Positions 1 to 9,057 are shown, counted from the stretch's first letter. The stretch is DNA of 64,000 nucleotides from Lysobacterales bacterium (GCA_016721015.1 JADKJL010000004.1:62001-126000), one strand, 5' to 3'. Translations and numbers: made by a program. The notes: generated by a model from the sequence alone, not told the origin.

Positions 1-1
1 T

Positions 2-1087
2 CCCGAAGTGATTGCCGGGCAGGGCACGATCGGCATGGAGATCCTGCGCCAGCATCCCGGGCCAATCGCCGCGATCTTCGTCGCGATCGGTGGAGGTGGC
101 TTGATTTCCGGAATCGCCGCCTATGTCAAGGCGTTGCGCCCGGAGATCCGCATCATTGGCGTGCAGGCCAGCGATTCGGATGCCATGGCGCAATCGATCG
201 AAGCAGGTCGGCGCGTCGTGCTCAAGGATGTCGGCTTGTTTTGCGACGGTACCGCCGTCAAGCAGGTCGGCAAGGAGACTTTCCGCCTGTGTCGCGAACT
301 GGTTGACGAGATCATCCGCGTCGACACGGATGCCGTTTGCGCGGCGATCAAGGATGTCTTCCAGGATTCACGCAGCATCCTCGAACCGGCTGGAGCGCTC
401 GCCATTGCCGGCATGAAGGCGTGGACAACGAAGAATGCATGCAGGCACAAGACTGTCGTTGCCGTCGCCTGCGGCGCGAACATGAATTTCGATCGCCTGC
501 GTTTTGTCGCCGAACGCGCCGAAGTCGGCGAATCGCGCGAGGCCGTGCTGGCAGTGACGATTCCCGAGCAGCGCGGATCGTTCCGGCGCTTTTGCGATGC
601 ACTTGAAGGCCACAACATCACCGAATTCAACTACCGCATCGCCGATACCGACCAGGCGCACCTGTTTGTCGGCTTGCAGGTCAGTGGCATTGCCGATCGG
701 GCGCGCATCACGCGCTCGCTGCGCAAGGAGGGTTTCGCCACGCTCGATCTGAGCAATGACGAGTTGGCCAAACAGCACCTGCGTCACATGATTGGCGGTC
801 GATCGGCCAGTGCCGAAAGCGAGCTGCTTTACCGCTTCGAGTTTCCCGAGCGGCCTGGCGCCTTGCTGCGTTTTCTATCGGCGATGAGTCCGGACTGGAA
901 CATTTCATTGTTTCATTATCGGAACGAAGGTGCAGACTTCGGTCGCATCCTGGTTGGTATCCAGGTTCCGGCCACCGACATGAGCAAGTTCCGGAAATTT
1001 CTTGATTCGCTGGGATATCCGCATTGCGACGAGAGTGCGAATCCGGCCTATCGCCTGTTCCTGCGCGGTTCGCTTGGCGGCGCTTGA
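2..1087 (+). CDS. ilvA: Threonine dehydratase, C-terminal part (cut by window edge)
   Basis: This is the 3' part of biosynthetic threonine ammonia-lyase, the PLP enzyme that converts threonine to 2-oxobutyrate at the start of isoleucine synthesis. The reading frame is open to the window edge, and about 150 N-terminal residues, including the PLP lysine, lie upstream. Visible motifs are VIAGQGTIGMEI near the start and the glycine-rich GGGGLISG loop that binds the PLP phosphate. CGANMNFDRLRF ends the catalytic domain. Two ACT-like regulatory halves follow, beginning near EAVLAVTIPEQRGSF and LLYRFEFPERPGALL; in this family they bind isoleucine and valine. The length matches the long (biosynthetic, allosteric) form and not the short catabolic TdcB. 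A neighbouring ilv operon would lie outside the window. Confidence 0.95.
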   Translation, partial: PEVIAGQGTIGMEILRQHPGPIAAIFVAIGGGGLISGIAAYVKALRPEIRIIGVQASDSDAMAQSIEAGRRVVLKDVGLFCDGTAVKQVGKETFRLCRELVDEIIRVDTDAVCAAIKDVFQDSRSILEPAGALAIAGMKAWTTKNACRHKTVVAVACGANMNFDRLRFVAERAEVGESREAVLAVTIPEQRGSFRRFCDALEGHNITEFNYRIADTDQAHLFVGLQVSGIADRARITRSLRKEGFATLDLSNDELAKQHLRHMIGGRSASAESELLYRFEFPERPGALLRFLSAMSPDWNISLFHYRNEGADFGRILVGIQVPATDMSKFRKFLDSLGYPHCDESANPAYRLFLRGSLGGA

Positions 1088-1186
1088 TCCCCGCCATGCG
1101 CGAACCGGTGATCGTTTGCCAGCCAGCGCAGGATCGTTGATCGCGACTGGCGCATAATCGGGCGATCCTTGCCTGGAGTTCGCCCC

Positions 1187-3601
1187 ATGTGGATTGCTTT
1201 CGCGTTGGCCTTGATTGTCTTTCTCGTCCTTGCCTTTCGCGGCTTCGGATTTCTTGCCTGGATAGGGGCGGCAGCAGTCATCCTGATCGGCTGGCGCCTC
1301 GGCGGTGTGGCATCGCCGACTGCTTTCATCATCGTCGCGACCTCGCTGATCATCATGGCGATGGTCTTTGGCCTGGCTCCGATCCGGCGCAACCTGATCT
1401 CGCGCTTCGTCATGCCGATTTTCGCCAAGGTGCTGCCGCGGCTCGGCGATACCGAACGCATCGCGCTGGAAGCTGGAACAGTGTGGTGGGATGGCGATCT
1501 GTTTTCGGGCATGCCCGAGTGGCAGAAATTGCTCGATTTCAAGGCGCCTCCGCTCAGCGATGAGGAGCAGGCTTTTCTCGATGGCCCGGTCAACGATTTC
1601 TGCCGCACGATCGATGATTGGGATGTCTATCAGCGCCGTGACCTTTCGGCCGAGACCTGGCAACAGATCCGGGATTTTCGCCTGTTCGGCATGATCATCC
1701 CGAAGGAATACGGCGGCCACGGCTTCTCGGCGCTGGCGCAATCGCGCATCGTCACGCGCATTTCCAGCCGCTCGGTGACCGCCGCCGTCACCGTGATGGT
1801 GCCGAACTCGCTGGGGCCGGGAGAGTTGCTCCTGCACTACGGCACCGAGGCGCAGAAGCAGCGCTATCTGCGGCCGCTGGCCGAAGGAATCGAGATTCCA
1901 TGCTTCGCCCTGACCGGCCCGGAAGCCGGCTCCGATGCGGCGGCGACACAATCGGAAGGCATCGTCGAGAAACGCATGATCGACGGCAAGGAAGTGCTTG
2001 GTCTGCGCTGCCATTGGCAAAAGCGATACATTACCCTGGCCCCGGTGGCGACCTTGATCGGCCTCGCCTTCCGCCTCAAGGATCCCGATCACCTGATCGG
2101 CGAAGTAGAGGATCGCGGCATCACCTGCGCGCTGATTCCACGCAATACGCCGGGCGTCGAGATCGGTGAGCGGCATGATCCTATGGGCGTGCCCTTCCAC
2201 AATGGCCCCACGGTTGGGCGTGACGTGTGGATTCCGTTCGATGCCGTGATCGGCGAAATGGCCGGGGTTGGCAACGGCTGGCGCATGCTGATGGAGTCGC
2301 TTGCCGCAGGTCGTTCGATCTCATTGCCCGCACTCAGCATTGGTGCAGCGCAAATGGCTACACGCATTTGCGGTGCGTACGCGACGGTGCGCGAACAATT
2401 CGATACGCCGATTGGTCGTTTCGAGGGCATCGAGGAACCGCTCGCACGTATTGCCGGCATGACCTATCTGATGACCGCCACGCGCAACCTGACCTGCGGT
2501 GCGCTGGATGTCGGCGAAAAGCCGGCCGTGATCGGCTCGATCGCCAAGGCCTACCTGACCGACGCGATGCGCCAGGTGATCAGCGATGCGATGGATATCC
2601 GTGCTGGCAGCGCAATCCAGCGCGGGCCGCGCAATACGCTGTCGCGCGCCTGGAATGCGGTGCCGATCGGCATCACCGTCGAAGGCGCCAACATCCTGAC
2701 CCGCTCGATGATCATTTATGGACAAGGTGCGATCCGTTGTCACCCGTTCGTGCACAAGGAAATTGCGGCGATAGCGAACAAGGATCTCAAGGCTTTCGAC
2801 CTCGCCATCTTCGGCCACATCAACCTGCTCTTCACGCGTGCGGTGCGGGCCAAGCTGCTGGCCCTGAGCGGCTCGCGCCTGGCCGGCGTTCCACGCACCG
2901 AGGACACCGCGCGTTACTACCAACACCTGTCGCGCCTCTCGGCCGCATTCACCATTCTTTCCGACACCGCCATGGGCACGCTCGGCGGGGCACTCAAGCG
3001 TCGCGAAAAGATCTCCGGTCGGCTTGCCGATGCCCTTGCGTATCTGTACCTGGCTTCGGCAGCACTCAAGCGCTATCACGACGAGGCCAAGACCACGGCC
3101 AACTACGCGCTCGTGCGCTGGTCGGTCGAGCTGTGCCTGTATCGCGTGCAGGAGGCCCTGTTGGGCGTGCTCGAGAATCTGCCGAATCGCCTGGCGGCAG
3201 GCTTGCTCAGCGTGCTGATCTTTCCGCTGGGCGCACATTTCCGCCCGCCGAACGACCGAATCGGTGGGCGGGTTGCGCGAGATATCCTCGAGGATCGCGA
3301 GGCGCGCAAGACCTTGACCGAAGACGTATTCGTGCCGCCTGCTGACCAACCCGGTCTGGGCGCGCTTGAAGCAGCGCTGGACAAGGCGGTGGCGGCATTG
3401 CCGATCGAAACGAAACTGCGCGATGCGGTACGCGCCGGCAATCTAGATCGGGCACCCGGGCATATGCTCGATGATCTGGGGCTGGCGGCGGGCGTGATCA
3501 CCCAGGAGGAATACGACAGGCTCAACGACGCCCGCGATGCGCGTGACGAAGTGATCCAGGTCGATGCCTTCGATCCCGAGATCTACAAGACGCTGCACTG
3601 A
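1187..3601 (+). CDS. fadE: Acyl-CoA dehydrogenase, FadE type
   Basis: FAD-dependent acyl-CoA dehydrogenase catalysing the first step of fatty acid beta-oxidation. The protein is 804 residues, close to the long FadE class (about 814 in E. coli). It has hydrophobic N-terminal segments (residues about 1-65) that should anchor it at the inner membrane. The flavin-binding signature CFALTGPEAGSDAAATQ lies in the middle region. The C-terminal third has the extra domain typical of FadE (DUF1974). An in-frame TTG lies six codons upstream, but ATG at 1187 is preceded by TGGAG at a good distance and is preferred. The stop overlaps the next start by one base (TGATG), so the downstream isomerase-like gene is probably translationally coupled. 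Confidence 0.93.
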   Translation: MWIAFALALIVFLVLAFRGFGFLAWIGAAAVILIGWRLGGVASPTAFIIVATSLIIMAMVFGLAPIRRNLISRFVMPIFAKVLPRLGDTERIALEAGTVWWDGDLFSGMPEWQKLLDFKAPPLSDEEQAFLDGPVNDFCRTIDDWDVYQRRDLSAETWQQIRDFRLFGMIIPKEYGGHGFSALAQSRIVTRISSRSVTAAVTVMVPNSLGPGELLLHYGTEAQKQRYLRPLAEGIEIPCFALTGPEAGSDAAATQSEGIVEKRMIDGKEVLGLRCHWQKRYITLAPVATLIGLAFRLKDPDHLIGEVEDRGITCALIPRNTPGVEIGERHDPMGVPFHNGPTVGRDVWIPFDAVIGEMAGVGNGWRMLMESLAAGRSISLPALSIGAAQMATRICGAYATVREQFDTPIGRFEGIEEPLARIAGMTYLMTATRNLTCGALDVGEKPAVIGSIAKAYLTDAMRQVISDAMDIRAGSAIQRGPRNTLSRAWNAVPIGITVEGANILTRSMIIYGQGAIRCHPFVHKEIAAIANKDLKAFDLAIFGHINLLFTRAVRAKLLALSGSRLAGVPRTEDTARYYQHLSRLSAAFTILSDTAMGTLGGALKRREKISGRLADALAYLYLASAALKRYHDEAKTTANYALVRWSVELCLYRVQEALLGVLENLPNRLAAGLLSVLIFPLGAHFRPPNDRIGGRVARDILEDREARKTLTEDVFVPPADQPGLGALEAALDKAVAALPIETKLRDAVRAGNLDRAPGHMLDDLGLAAGVITQEEYDRLNDARDARDEVIQVDAFDPEIYKTLH

Positions 3602-4236
3602 TGGACACCAACGCGATCTGGTATTTCGATTTCATTTCGCCGTTCGCCTGGCTGCAGTTGCCGCGCGTGCGCGAGTTGGCGCTGGCGCATTCGATCACGC
3701 CACGTCCCATCGTGTTCGCCGCTTTGCTCAAGCATCACGGTCAGCTCGGCCCGGCCGAAATTCCAGGCAAACGCGAATTCACCTATCGAATGGCGCAATG
3801 GACGGCCGAATCGAGTGACATCGAATTGCGTTTTCCTCCCGCGCACCCATTCAATCCGCTCGCTGCCTTGCGTCTCGCGATTGCCTGCGGATCGAGCTGG
3901 GAGGCCATCACGGCGATCTTCGAGCATATCTGGATGCGCGGTCAGGCCGGCGATGATGCGGCAAGCCTGACCGGCATTGCCAGGGATTTGGGTGTTGCCG
4001 ATATCGAGACCGCGATTGCGGCGGCGGCGGTCAAAGAGCAGCTTCGCGCAAACACCGAGGAGGCGATCGCGGGGGGCGTTTTCGGCGTGCCAACCATCCG
4101 TTTTGGTCAGCGACTGGTGTGGGGCAACGATGCGACGCCGATGTTCGAGAAGATGCTGATCGATCCTGATCATTTCGATGGCGGCGAATATTCGCGCCTT
4201 GCCAGCCTTCCAGGTGCGGCCGAGCGATCGCGCTGA
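3601..4236 (+). CDS. 2-hydroxychromene-2-carboxylate isomerase family protein (DsbA fold)
   Basis: 211-residue member of the DsbA-like/kappa-class GST family, which includes 2-hydroxychromene-2-carboxylate isomerase (glutathione-dependent, naphthalene degradation). The N-terminus WYFDFISPFAWLQLPRV is the typical thioredoxin-fold start with Ser in place of the redox Cys pair. GVFGVPTIRFGQRLVWGND near residues 158-178 is the characteristic cis-proline segment. Coupling by a one-base overlap to the fadE-type gene suggests a role in acyl or aromatic CoA metabolism, not naphthalene breakdown. No aromatic degradation genes are nearby, so the true substrate is unknown. Confidence 0.85.
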   Translation: MDTNAIWYFDFISPFAWLQLPRVRELALAHSITPRPIVFAALLKHHGQLGPAEIPGKREFTYRMAQWTAESSDIELRFPPAHPFNPLAALRLAIACGSSWEAITAIFEHIWMRGQAGDDAASLTGIARDLGVADIETAIAAAAVKEQLRANTEEAIAGGVFGVPTIRFGQRLVWGNDATPMFEKMLIDPDHFDGGEYSRLASLPGAAERSR

Positions 4237-4390
4237 GACTGGGCGCCGAAGCTTGAAGGTGTCTCCGCGCTGAACCGCATTTGGCACACACAGAGTCCGT
4301 TCACGATCCAACCGCTCAAATACACGGCGTGGCGCCCGAATCGTTGCGAACGCACTCGGGCTCGCCGCTCACAATTTGGAGAACAACACG

Positions 4391-4924
4391 ATGAAATCTG
4401 TATTGCTCGTTTCCACACTGGCTGCGGTTCTTGGCCTGAGCGCCTGCAATCAGCAGGATTCCGCCGTCGAGGCACAGCAGAAAGTTGATCAGGCGCGCCA
4501 GAAGGCCGGAGAAGATCTCGCCAAGGCGCAGCAGGATGCCGCCCAGCAATCCGCCGAGGCACAGCAGAAGCTTGATGCCGCCCGGGAATCAGCGCGCGCC
4601 GATGTCGCAGAGGCCGATGCCAAGGCCAATGAAAAGATCAATGCCGCAACCGACCAGGCGATGAATACGGCGAACGAGGCCAAGGGCGACGTCGCTGAAG
4701 TACAGGCCGATACGATCAACACGCAAGCCAAGGCCGATTACGATGTTGCCGTCGCCAAGGCTGATGCAGACTTGAAGGTGGCACTGGAAAAGTGCGACAC
4801 GATGCCTTCGGGTCAGGCCGGAGCGTGCAAGGATCAGGCAAACGCCACGCATGACATTGCCAAGTCCAACGCCAAGCGTGCACTGGATGATGCGCAGGCT
4901 GTCGCCAAGGACACCAAGCGTTGA
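4391..4924 (+). CDS. Alanine-rich coiled-coil lipoprotein
   Basis: 177-residue predicted lipoprotein. The signal peptide (residues 1-18) ends in a lipobox, LGLSAC, so the mature N-terminal Cys should be lipidated. The rest is almost entirely Ala, Gln, Lys, Glu and Asp arranged in heptad-like repeats (for example QQKVDQARQKAGEDLAKAQ), which predicts a long helical coiled coil. Two cysteines near the C-terminus (KCDTMPSGQAGACKDQ) could form a disulfide. ATG at 4391 follows GGAG at 4378-4381. A perfect hairpin terminator follows the stop, so the gene is probably monocistronic. The function is unknown; small envelope proteins of this composition may play structural or stress roles. Confidence 0.85.
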   Translation: MKSVLLVSTLAAVLGLSACNQQDSAVEAQQKVDQARQKAGEDLAKAQQDAAQQSAEAQQKLDAARESARADVAEADAKANEKINAATDQAMNTANEAKGDVAEVQADTINTQAKADYDVAVAKADADLKVALEKCDTMPSGQAGACKDQANATHDIAKSNAKRALDDAQAVAKDTKR

Positions 4925-4947
4925 TCTGACGCGTATTTGAAGCGACG

Positions 4948-4984
4948 CAAACAAGGGCGGCCATGGGTCGCCCTTGTTTGTTTT
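4948..4984 (+). terminator. Rho-independent terminator after the coiled-coil lipoprotein
   Basis: Perfect 12-bp inverted repeat CAAACAAGGGCG / CGCCCTTGTTTG (4948-4959 and 4969-4980) with a 9-base loop, followed by TTTT. It sits 24 bases after the lipoprotein stop. Confidence 0.9.
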
Positions 4985-5005
4985 GGCGGGTGCAAACTGT
5001 CGCTC

Positions 5006-5671
5006 ATGAGAACGTATCGCGCAGCTGCTGCCTTGACCATCTGCTGGCTTGTACTGTGTGCCGGGCCGGCGCAAGCCATCTCGGTCTATCGCTGCGTGAC
5101 CGCCGAGGGCGCGATCAGCTTTCAGGACATGCCCTGCGCAAGCGATTCGCGTTCCCAAACGATCCAGCTTTCCGACGCGCCGGCCTTGGCCGCGCCGACA
5201 TCGGTCATGCCGGCTGGGCAGGATGCTCCCGCGAAGGCGACACCCAATTCCCAGGCTTCCATGCCGACTCCGCCTGCCGAGTCCTCGGCATTGCTCTGTC
5301 AACGGGAAGATGGCACTCGTTACCTGAGCGAAACCGGAAACGGCGAACAAAGAGCGGTTCCGCTTGCTTCGCTGGGTGTGCCGCAAGACTCGTTGGCTGA
5401 AGCTTACGGCGGCCACGACGGAATTGGTGTTTCTGCCCCGGGTTTGCGTCAGGTACCCGTTGACCGCTCCTGGCGCGGGCAAGCGGGCGCGCTTTATGTG
5501 TGGGTTGAAGACCCCTGCGAACGAATCCGCGGAGCTGACTTGTGCGAATTCCTCGATAGTCAGGTTGTCGACGCCGAGCGTCGCCTGCGTCTGGCCTTCA
5601 GCGACACCCAAGCCCAGGTTCGCAACGAACTCGACGCCGCACGCCGGCGTTCCGCCGGGTGTTCGCGTTGA
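5006..5671 (+). CDS. Exported DUF4124-domain protein
   Basis: 221-residue exported protein. Residues 1-27 form a signal peptide (MRTYRAAAALTICWLVLCAG then a PAQA cleavage site). A DUF4124-type module follows directly (VYRCVTAEGAISFQDMPC), the small Cys-containing domain common in secreted xanthomonad proteins. The middle is low-complexity and Pro/Ala-rich. The C-terminal third contains four more cysteines (PCERIRGADLCEF and a final RRSAGCSR), suggesting disulfides in the periplasm. An in-frame start further upstream lies inside the preceding terminator and is rejected. The role is unknown. Confidence 0.8.
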   Translation: MRTYRAAAALTICWLVLCAGPAQAISVYRCVTAEGAISFQDMPCASDSRSQTIQLSDAPALAAPTSVMPAGQDAPAKATPNSQASMPTPPAESSALLCQREDGTRYLSETGNGEQRAVPLASLGVPQDSLAEAYGGHDGIGVSAPGLRQVPVDRSWRGQAGALYVWVEDPCERIRGADLCEFLDSQVVDAERRLRLAFSDTQAQVRNELDAARRRSAGCSR

Positions 5672-5686
5672 CTCGTGGCGTCGGTT

Positions 5687-6214
5687 TCATGACGACAGCG
5701 AGAATGCGGCCGGTGGTGCATGGCGGCGTTCGAGATCAAGCAGGATCTGCTTTGCCTTGAGACCACCACCATAACCGGTCAGGGATCCGTTGGCACCGAT
5801 CACCCGATGGCAGGGCACGATGATCGATAGTGGATTTGCGCCATTGGCCAGGCCGACGGCGCGACTCGCTTTCGGATTGCCGACGCGGCGTGCGAGTTCG
5901 GCATAGCTGATCGTCGTTGCATACGGGATCGTGCACAGCGCCTTCCACACGCGCTGCTGGAATTCGGTTCCCTGCGGCTCGACCGGCAAGTCGAATTCGA
6001 TCAGCTCGCCGGCGAAATAGGCATCGAACTGGCGCTTTGCTTCGGCGAACGCCTGTGGCCGGCGTGTCCATCCGGCTGGAATATTCAACGGATGACGGGA
6101 TTCCGGCAGGCCGACGAAACTCAGGGTGGCGCCATCGCCGGCTAGCGAGATCGGCCCAATCGGCGAGGTGATGTGCGCATACATCATTGGCGTGGATTTT
6201 GTCTGCGTCGTCAT
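5687..6214 (-). CDS. ogt: Methylated-DNA-protein-cysteine S-methyltransferase
   Basis: 175-residue suicide DNA-repair protein that removes O6-methyl groups from guanine by transfer to its own cysteine. The active-site motif IIVPCHRVIG places the acceptor at Cys135, preceded by the DNA-binding helix around RRVGNPKASRAVGLANGANP. The start at 6214 has GGAGAG just upstream; an upstream in-frame ATG at 6265 lacks support. The next gene in the same direction (6458-7921) is an Ada-AlkA fusion lacking this methyltransferase domain, so the two genes together cover both halves of the adaptive response. A hairpin repeat and a heptamer array lie between them. Confidence 0.94.
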   Translation of the reverse strand: MTTQTKSTPMMYAHITSPIGPISLAGDGATLSFVGLPESRHPLNIPAGWTRRPQAFAEAKRQFDAYFAGELIEFDLPVEPQGTEFQQRVWKALCTIPYATTISYAELARRVGNPKASRAVGLANGANPLSIIVPCHRVIGANGSLTGYGGGLKAKQILLDLERRHAPPAAFSLSS

Positions 6215-6289
6215 TGCCCATCTCTCCAAGGTTTCTGTCAACAGGAGCAGACATCTCCGCTTCACTGCTCATCAGCATGTACAGGTGAT

Positions 6290-6365
6290 TGTGGGAGCGA
6301 CTTCAGTCGCGATGCTTTTTCGTTGATTTGCAGCAAACCGCATCGCGACTGAAGTCGCTCCCACA
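6290..6365. repeat. 26-bp perfect inverted repeat, GGGAGCGACTTCAGTCGC family
   Basis: Two 26-base arms (6290-6315 and 6340-6365) are exact reverse complements around a 24-base loop. The core GGGAGCGACTTCAGTCGC recurs at 8070-8089. This is typical of dispersed REP/REPIN-like intergenic repeats in xanthomonads and pseudomonads. No RAYT transposase gene is visible in the window. Confidence 0.85.
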
Positions 6366-6385
6366 GTTCGATTAGTTCAAAATTC

Positions 6386-6448
6386 CGCTCACCACTCACC
6401 ACTCACCGCTCACCACTCACCACTCACCACTCACCGCTCACCGCTCCC
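6386..6448. repeat. Heptamer tandem array, (CRCTCAC)8 plus one degenerate copy
   Basis: Eight consecutive 7-base units of CACTCAC or CGCTCAC run from 6386 to 6441 without interruption. A degenerate ninth unit, CGCTCCC, follows. The array lies just beyond the 3' end of the Ada-AlkA gene and is non-coding. Slippage-prone arrays of this kind often vary in copy number between strains. Confidence 0.9.
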
Positions 6449-6457
6449 GAATCCCGG

Positions 6458-7921
6458 CTATCCAGCGCTGCGCCAAAGCAGCATCACCGCATAGGCGCGC
6501 CACGGCCGCCATGCCTCGGAAAGTTTTTCCATTTCGCGTTCCGGGATCGGCGTGCCCGCTCCTGCGATCTTGCGCAAGACCAGGTCGCCGGCAGGAAACG
6601 CATCCGGATGTGAATGCGCGCGCATGGCGATGTAGTGCGCCGTCCATGCGCCGATGCCTGGCAGCGCGCACAGGCGATCAACGGTTTCATGCAAGGTCTG
6701 CTGGGCGGAGAAATCGATGCGACCTTCAACCAAAGCCTGGGAAAGACCGCGAATCGTCGCCGCGCGGGCGCGCGTCAGGCCAATCGACTCGAGCGGTGCA
6801 TCAGCCAGTGCGCCGGCAGGCGGAAACAGTGCGCCGAGTCCGGCCGCAGCACTGGCCGGATGCGGCGTGCCAAAACGCTCGACGATGCGCGCCGCGAGCG
6901 TGCGTGCGGCGGTGACCGAGATCTGCTGGCCGAGCACGGCACGCACGCCGAGCTCGAAGCCATCCCAGGCGCCTGGCAGGCGTTGTCCAGGCCAGCGCTT
7001 GACCAGCGCACGCAGGCGTCGGTCACGTCCGAGTGTGCGCGTGATCGCGGCAGGATCAGCATCGACATCAAACATCTGCCGCACCCGGCTGACGACTTGG
7101 CCGAGATGGATCGCACGCACGTCATGCACTCTCAAGCGCAGCGCCGTATCACCTTGAATAGAGGCGACGCTAAGCCAGCCTGGTTCGCCGTTGATGACGA
7201 AGCTGCGGCGGTAGCCATGCTCGTCGATCGCCTCGACGCCCGGTATGCCACGTCGCGCATAGAACGCGAGCAGTCCGGTGAAATCAAAAGGCGCACGATA
7301 GGGCAAGCGCAATTCAATCGCATTTTCTCCAAGCATGTGATCTTGGCCTCGCCTGAATTCTCGCGGGGGCTTGGCGTAGGCATCGACGAAGGCCGCATTG
7401 AAGCGGCGCAGACTGGCGTAGCCGGCTGCAGCGGCGATTGCGGTGATCGGGAGACTGGTTTCGCCGAGCAACTGCTTGGCAAACAGCAGCCGTCGCGTTG
7501 CAGCGACATCGAGCGGGCTTGCGCCCAGCTCGTGCTCGAACAAGCGGCGCAGATGGCGCTCGCCAACGCCGATGCGTGCGGCGAGATCGGACACTGATTG
7601 GCCGTCAAGCGAGCCTTGTTCGATCAGGCGCAACGCGGCGCCGACCAGATCGCTGCTGGCGCGATGCAACGGCGAGCCGGGAGCCGCCTCGGGCCGGCAA
7701 CGCAGGCAGGGCCGATATCCCGCGGCCGCAGCGGCGGCGGCACTCGGGTAATAGCTGATGTTGGACGGCTTCGGTGTCGGCGCGGGACAGACCGGGCGGC
7801 AATAGATGCCGGTCGTCTTCACTGCGGTGAAGAACAAGCCATCGAAGCGCGCATCGCGAGTCAGTCGCGCCTGTTCGCAGATGCCGGGATCGAGAGTTGC
7901 CTGGGCGGTTTCAGTTTGCAC
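6458..7921 (-). CDS. Ada-AlkA fusion: methyl-sensing regulator and 3-methyladenine DNA glycosylase
   Basis: 487-residue three-part protein. Residues 1-80 are the Ada N-terminal zinc domain with all four cysteines (C41, C45, C72, C75), which in Ada accepts methyl groups from phosphotriesters. Residues about 85-185 are an AraC-type HTH pair. Residues about 195-487 are an AlkA glycosylase with the helix-hairpin-helix LPGIGAWTAHYIAMRA and catalytic Asp446 in PAGDLVLRK. The Ada methyltransferase C-terminus is absent; a separate ogt gene lies just downstream. The start is GTG, with no convincing ribosome site. It probably senses alkylation damage and both regulates and repairs, as known for this domain arrangement. 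Confidence 0.92.
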   Translation of the reverse strand: MQTETAQATLDPGICEQARLTRDARFDGLFFTAVKTTGIYCRPVCPAPTPKPSNISYYPSAAAAAAAGYRPCLRCRPEAAPGSPLHRASSDLVGAALRLIEQGSLDGQSVSDLAARIGVGERHLRRLFEHELGASPLDVAATRRLLFAKQLLGETSLPITAIAAAAGYASLRRFNAAFVDAYAKPPREFRRGQDHMLGENAIELRLPYRAPFDFTGLLAFYARRGIPGVEAIDEHGYRRSFVINGEPGWLSVASIQGDTALRLRVHDVRAIHLGQVVSRVRQMFDVDADPAAITRTLGRDRRLRALVKRWPGQRLPGAWDGFELGVRAVLGQQISVTAARTLAARIVERFGTPHPASAAAGLGALFPPAGALADAPLESIGLTRARAATIRGLSQALVEGRIDFSAQQTLHETVDRLCALPGIGAWTAHYIAMRAHSHPDAFPAGDLVLRKIAGAGTPIPEREMEKLSEAWRPWRAYAVMLLWRSAG

Positions 7922-8280
7922 GGACGCAATCTAGCAGCGTTTGTTGTTTCGGACTCGCCGTTTTCGGACATCAATGATTGGGTGTGGATCTGCGCCGCTT
8001 TTTTGCCTTGCATCGATGCCGAGGTGTCACTCGCCTTCCACCTCGCGTCACGACCCGTTGGTAGTTTTCGTGGGAGCGACTTCAGTCGCCCCGAAAAGGG
8101 ACTCCCTTCGGTCGCGATGCTGGGGTCTCTACGCTCCTACGTCGCGCGGCATCCATGCCGCGCTGCAAAGCGGCGTACTTGACCGCTACCTCGGGGCAGT
8201 CGCGCCTGCCCTGCTCCGGCGCACGTGGACTCATGCAAAGCCGAGATGTGCGCACCGCGCATGCAAAAAATCGAGCCAAA
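7922..8280. other. Intergenic stretch with repeat copies, no gene
   Basis: No credible coding region. It contains a second copy of GGGAGCGACTTCAGTCGC (from 8070) with a degenerate partner arm near 8106-8120, and a perfect short palindrome GCGCGGCAT-CC-ATGCCGCGC at 8144-8163. Confidence 0.7.
8070..8120. repeat. Second copy of the GGGAGCGACTTCAGTCGC repeat, imperfect hairpin
   Basis: Bases 8070-8089 equal the left arm of the repeat at 6291-6310. The partner arm (CTTCGGTCGCGATGC near 8106-8120) is diverged. This is a dispersed non-coding element. Confidence 0.7.
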
Positions 8281-9057
8281 TCAAAAACCGTAACGCAGAA
8301 ATCCACCATCGACAGCAATGCACTCGCCGCTGATGTAAGAAGCCGCCGGCAGGCACAGGAAGGCGATCGCGGCGGCGACTTCCTCCGGTTCGCCGATGCG
8401 TTTCATCGGTGTGCGTTCGAGCACCTCGTCGAGGTAATCGGGATCGGCGAGTGCCGGCTCGGAACGTTGTGTGCGGATGTACCACGGCGCAACGGAATTG
8501 ACACGAATGCCGTCCTCGGCCCACTCGGTGGCGAGGTTGCGGGTCAGCTGGTGCAGGGCGGCCTTGCTCATTCCGTAGGGCGAACCGGTGCGCACCGAGG
8601 TGAGCCCGGACACCGAACCGACGTTGACGATGCCGGCGTTCGCATGCTGGACGAGTTGCGGATGCGCGAGCCGGCACATTTCGAACGCCGAGAACACATT
8701 CGTGTCGATGATGCGGCGATACTCGCTGGCGCTGTAATCGAGCGTCGGCTTCGGCGTATTCATGCCGACGTTGTTGATTAGCAGCGAAAGCTCAAGTCCG
8801 AGATCGGCGATGAAGTCGAAAACCTCGAGACGCTGCTCGTGTTCGCCGACATCGGCGGCAAACGCACGCAGCGAGTTGCGCGGGAACTCCTCGGCGAGCT
8901 CGTCGCGGACTTGTTCGAGGTGCGCTTCGTCTCTGGCGACGAGGACGATGTCGGCACCGAGCCCGGCCAGTTCACGCGCGGTTGCCAGGCCGATGCCGCG
9001 ACTTGCGCCGGTTACCAGGGCCAGTTGTCCATCGAGTCGCCAGCGTGCTGCGTTCAT
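8281..9057 (-). CDS. SDR-family NAD(P)-dependent oxidoreductase
   Basis: 258-residue classical short-chain dehydrogenase/reductase. The cofactor motif GASRGIG is at residues 17-23. The structural Asn motif LLINNVG and the catalytic Ser plus YGMSK (Tyr/Lys) follow. The C-terminus ISGECIAVDGGFLRYGF is the usual substrate-loop end. Its overall pattern resembles tropinone-reductase-like SDRs, which act on diverse alcohols and ketones; the substrate cannot be read from sequence. It stands alone between repeats and a divergent lipoprotein gene. Confidence 0.9.
   Translation of the reverse strand: MNAARWRLDGQLALVTGASRGIGLATARELAGLGADIVLVARDEAHLEQVRDELAEEFPRNSLRAFAADVGEHEQRLEVFDFIADLGLELSLLINNVGMNTPKPTLDYSASEYRRIIDTNVFSAFEMCRLAHPQLVQHANAGIVNVGSVSGLTSVRTGSPYGMSKAALHQLTRNLATEWAEDGIRVNSVAPWYIRTQRSEPALADPDYLDEVLERTPMKRIGEPEEVAAAIAFLCLPAASYISGECIAVDGGFLRYGF

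Noticed and set aside
6386..6448. Possible CRISPR array
   Set aside because: Repeat unit is seven bases with no spacers; it is a simple tandem array.
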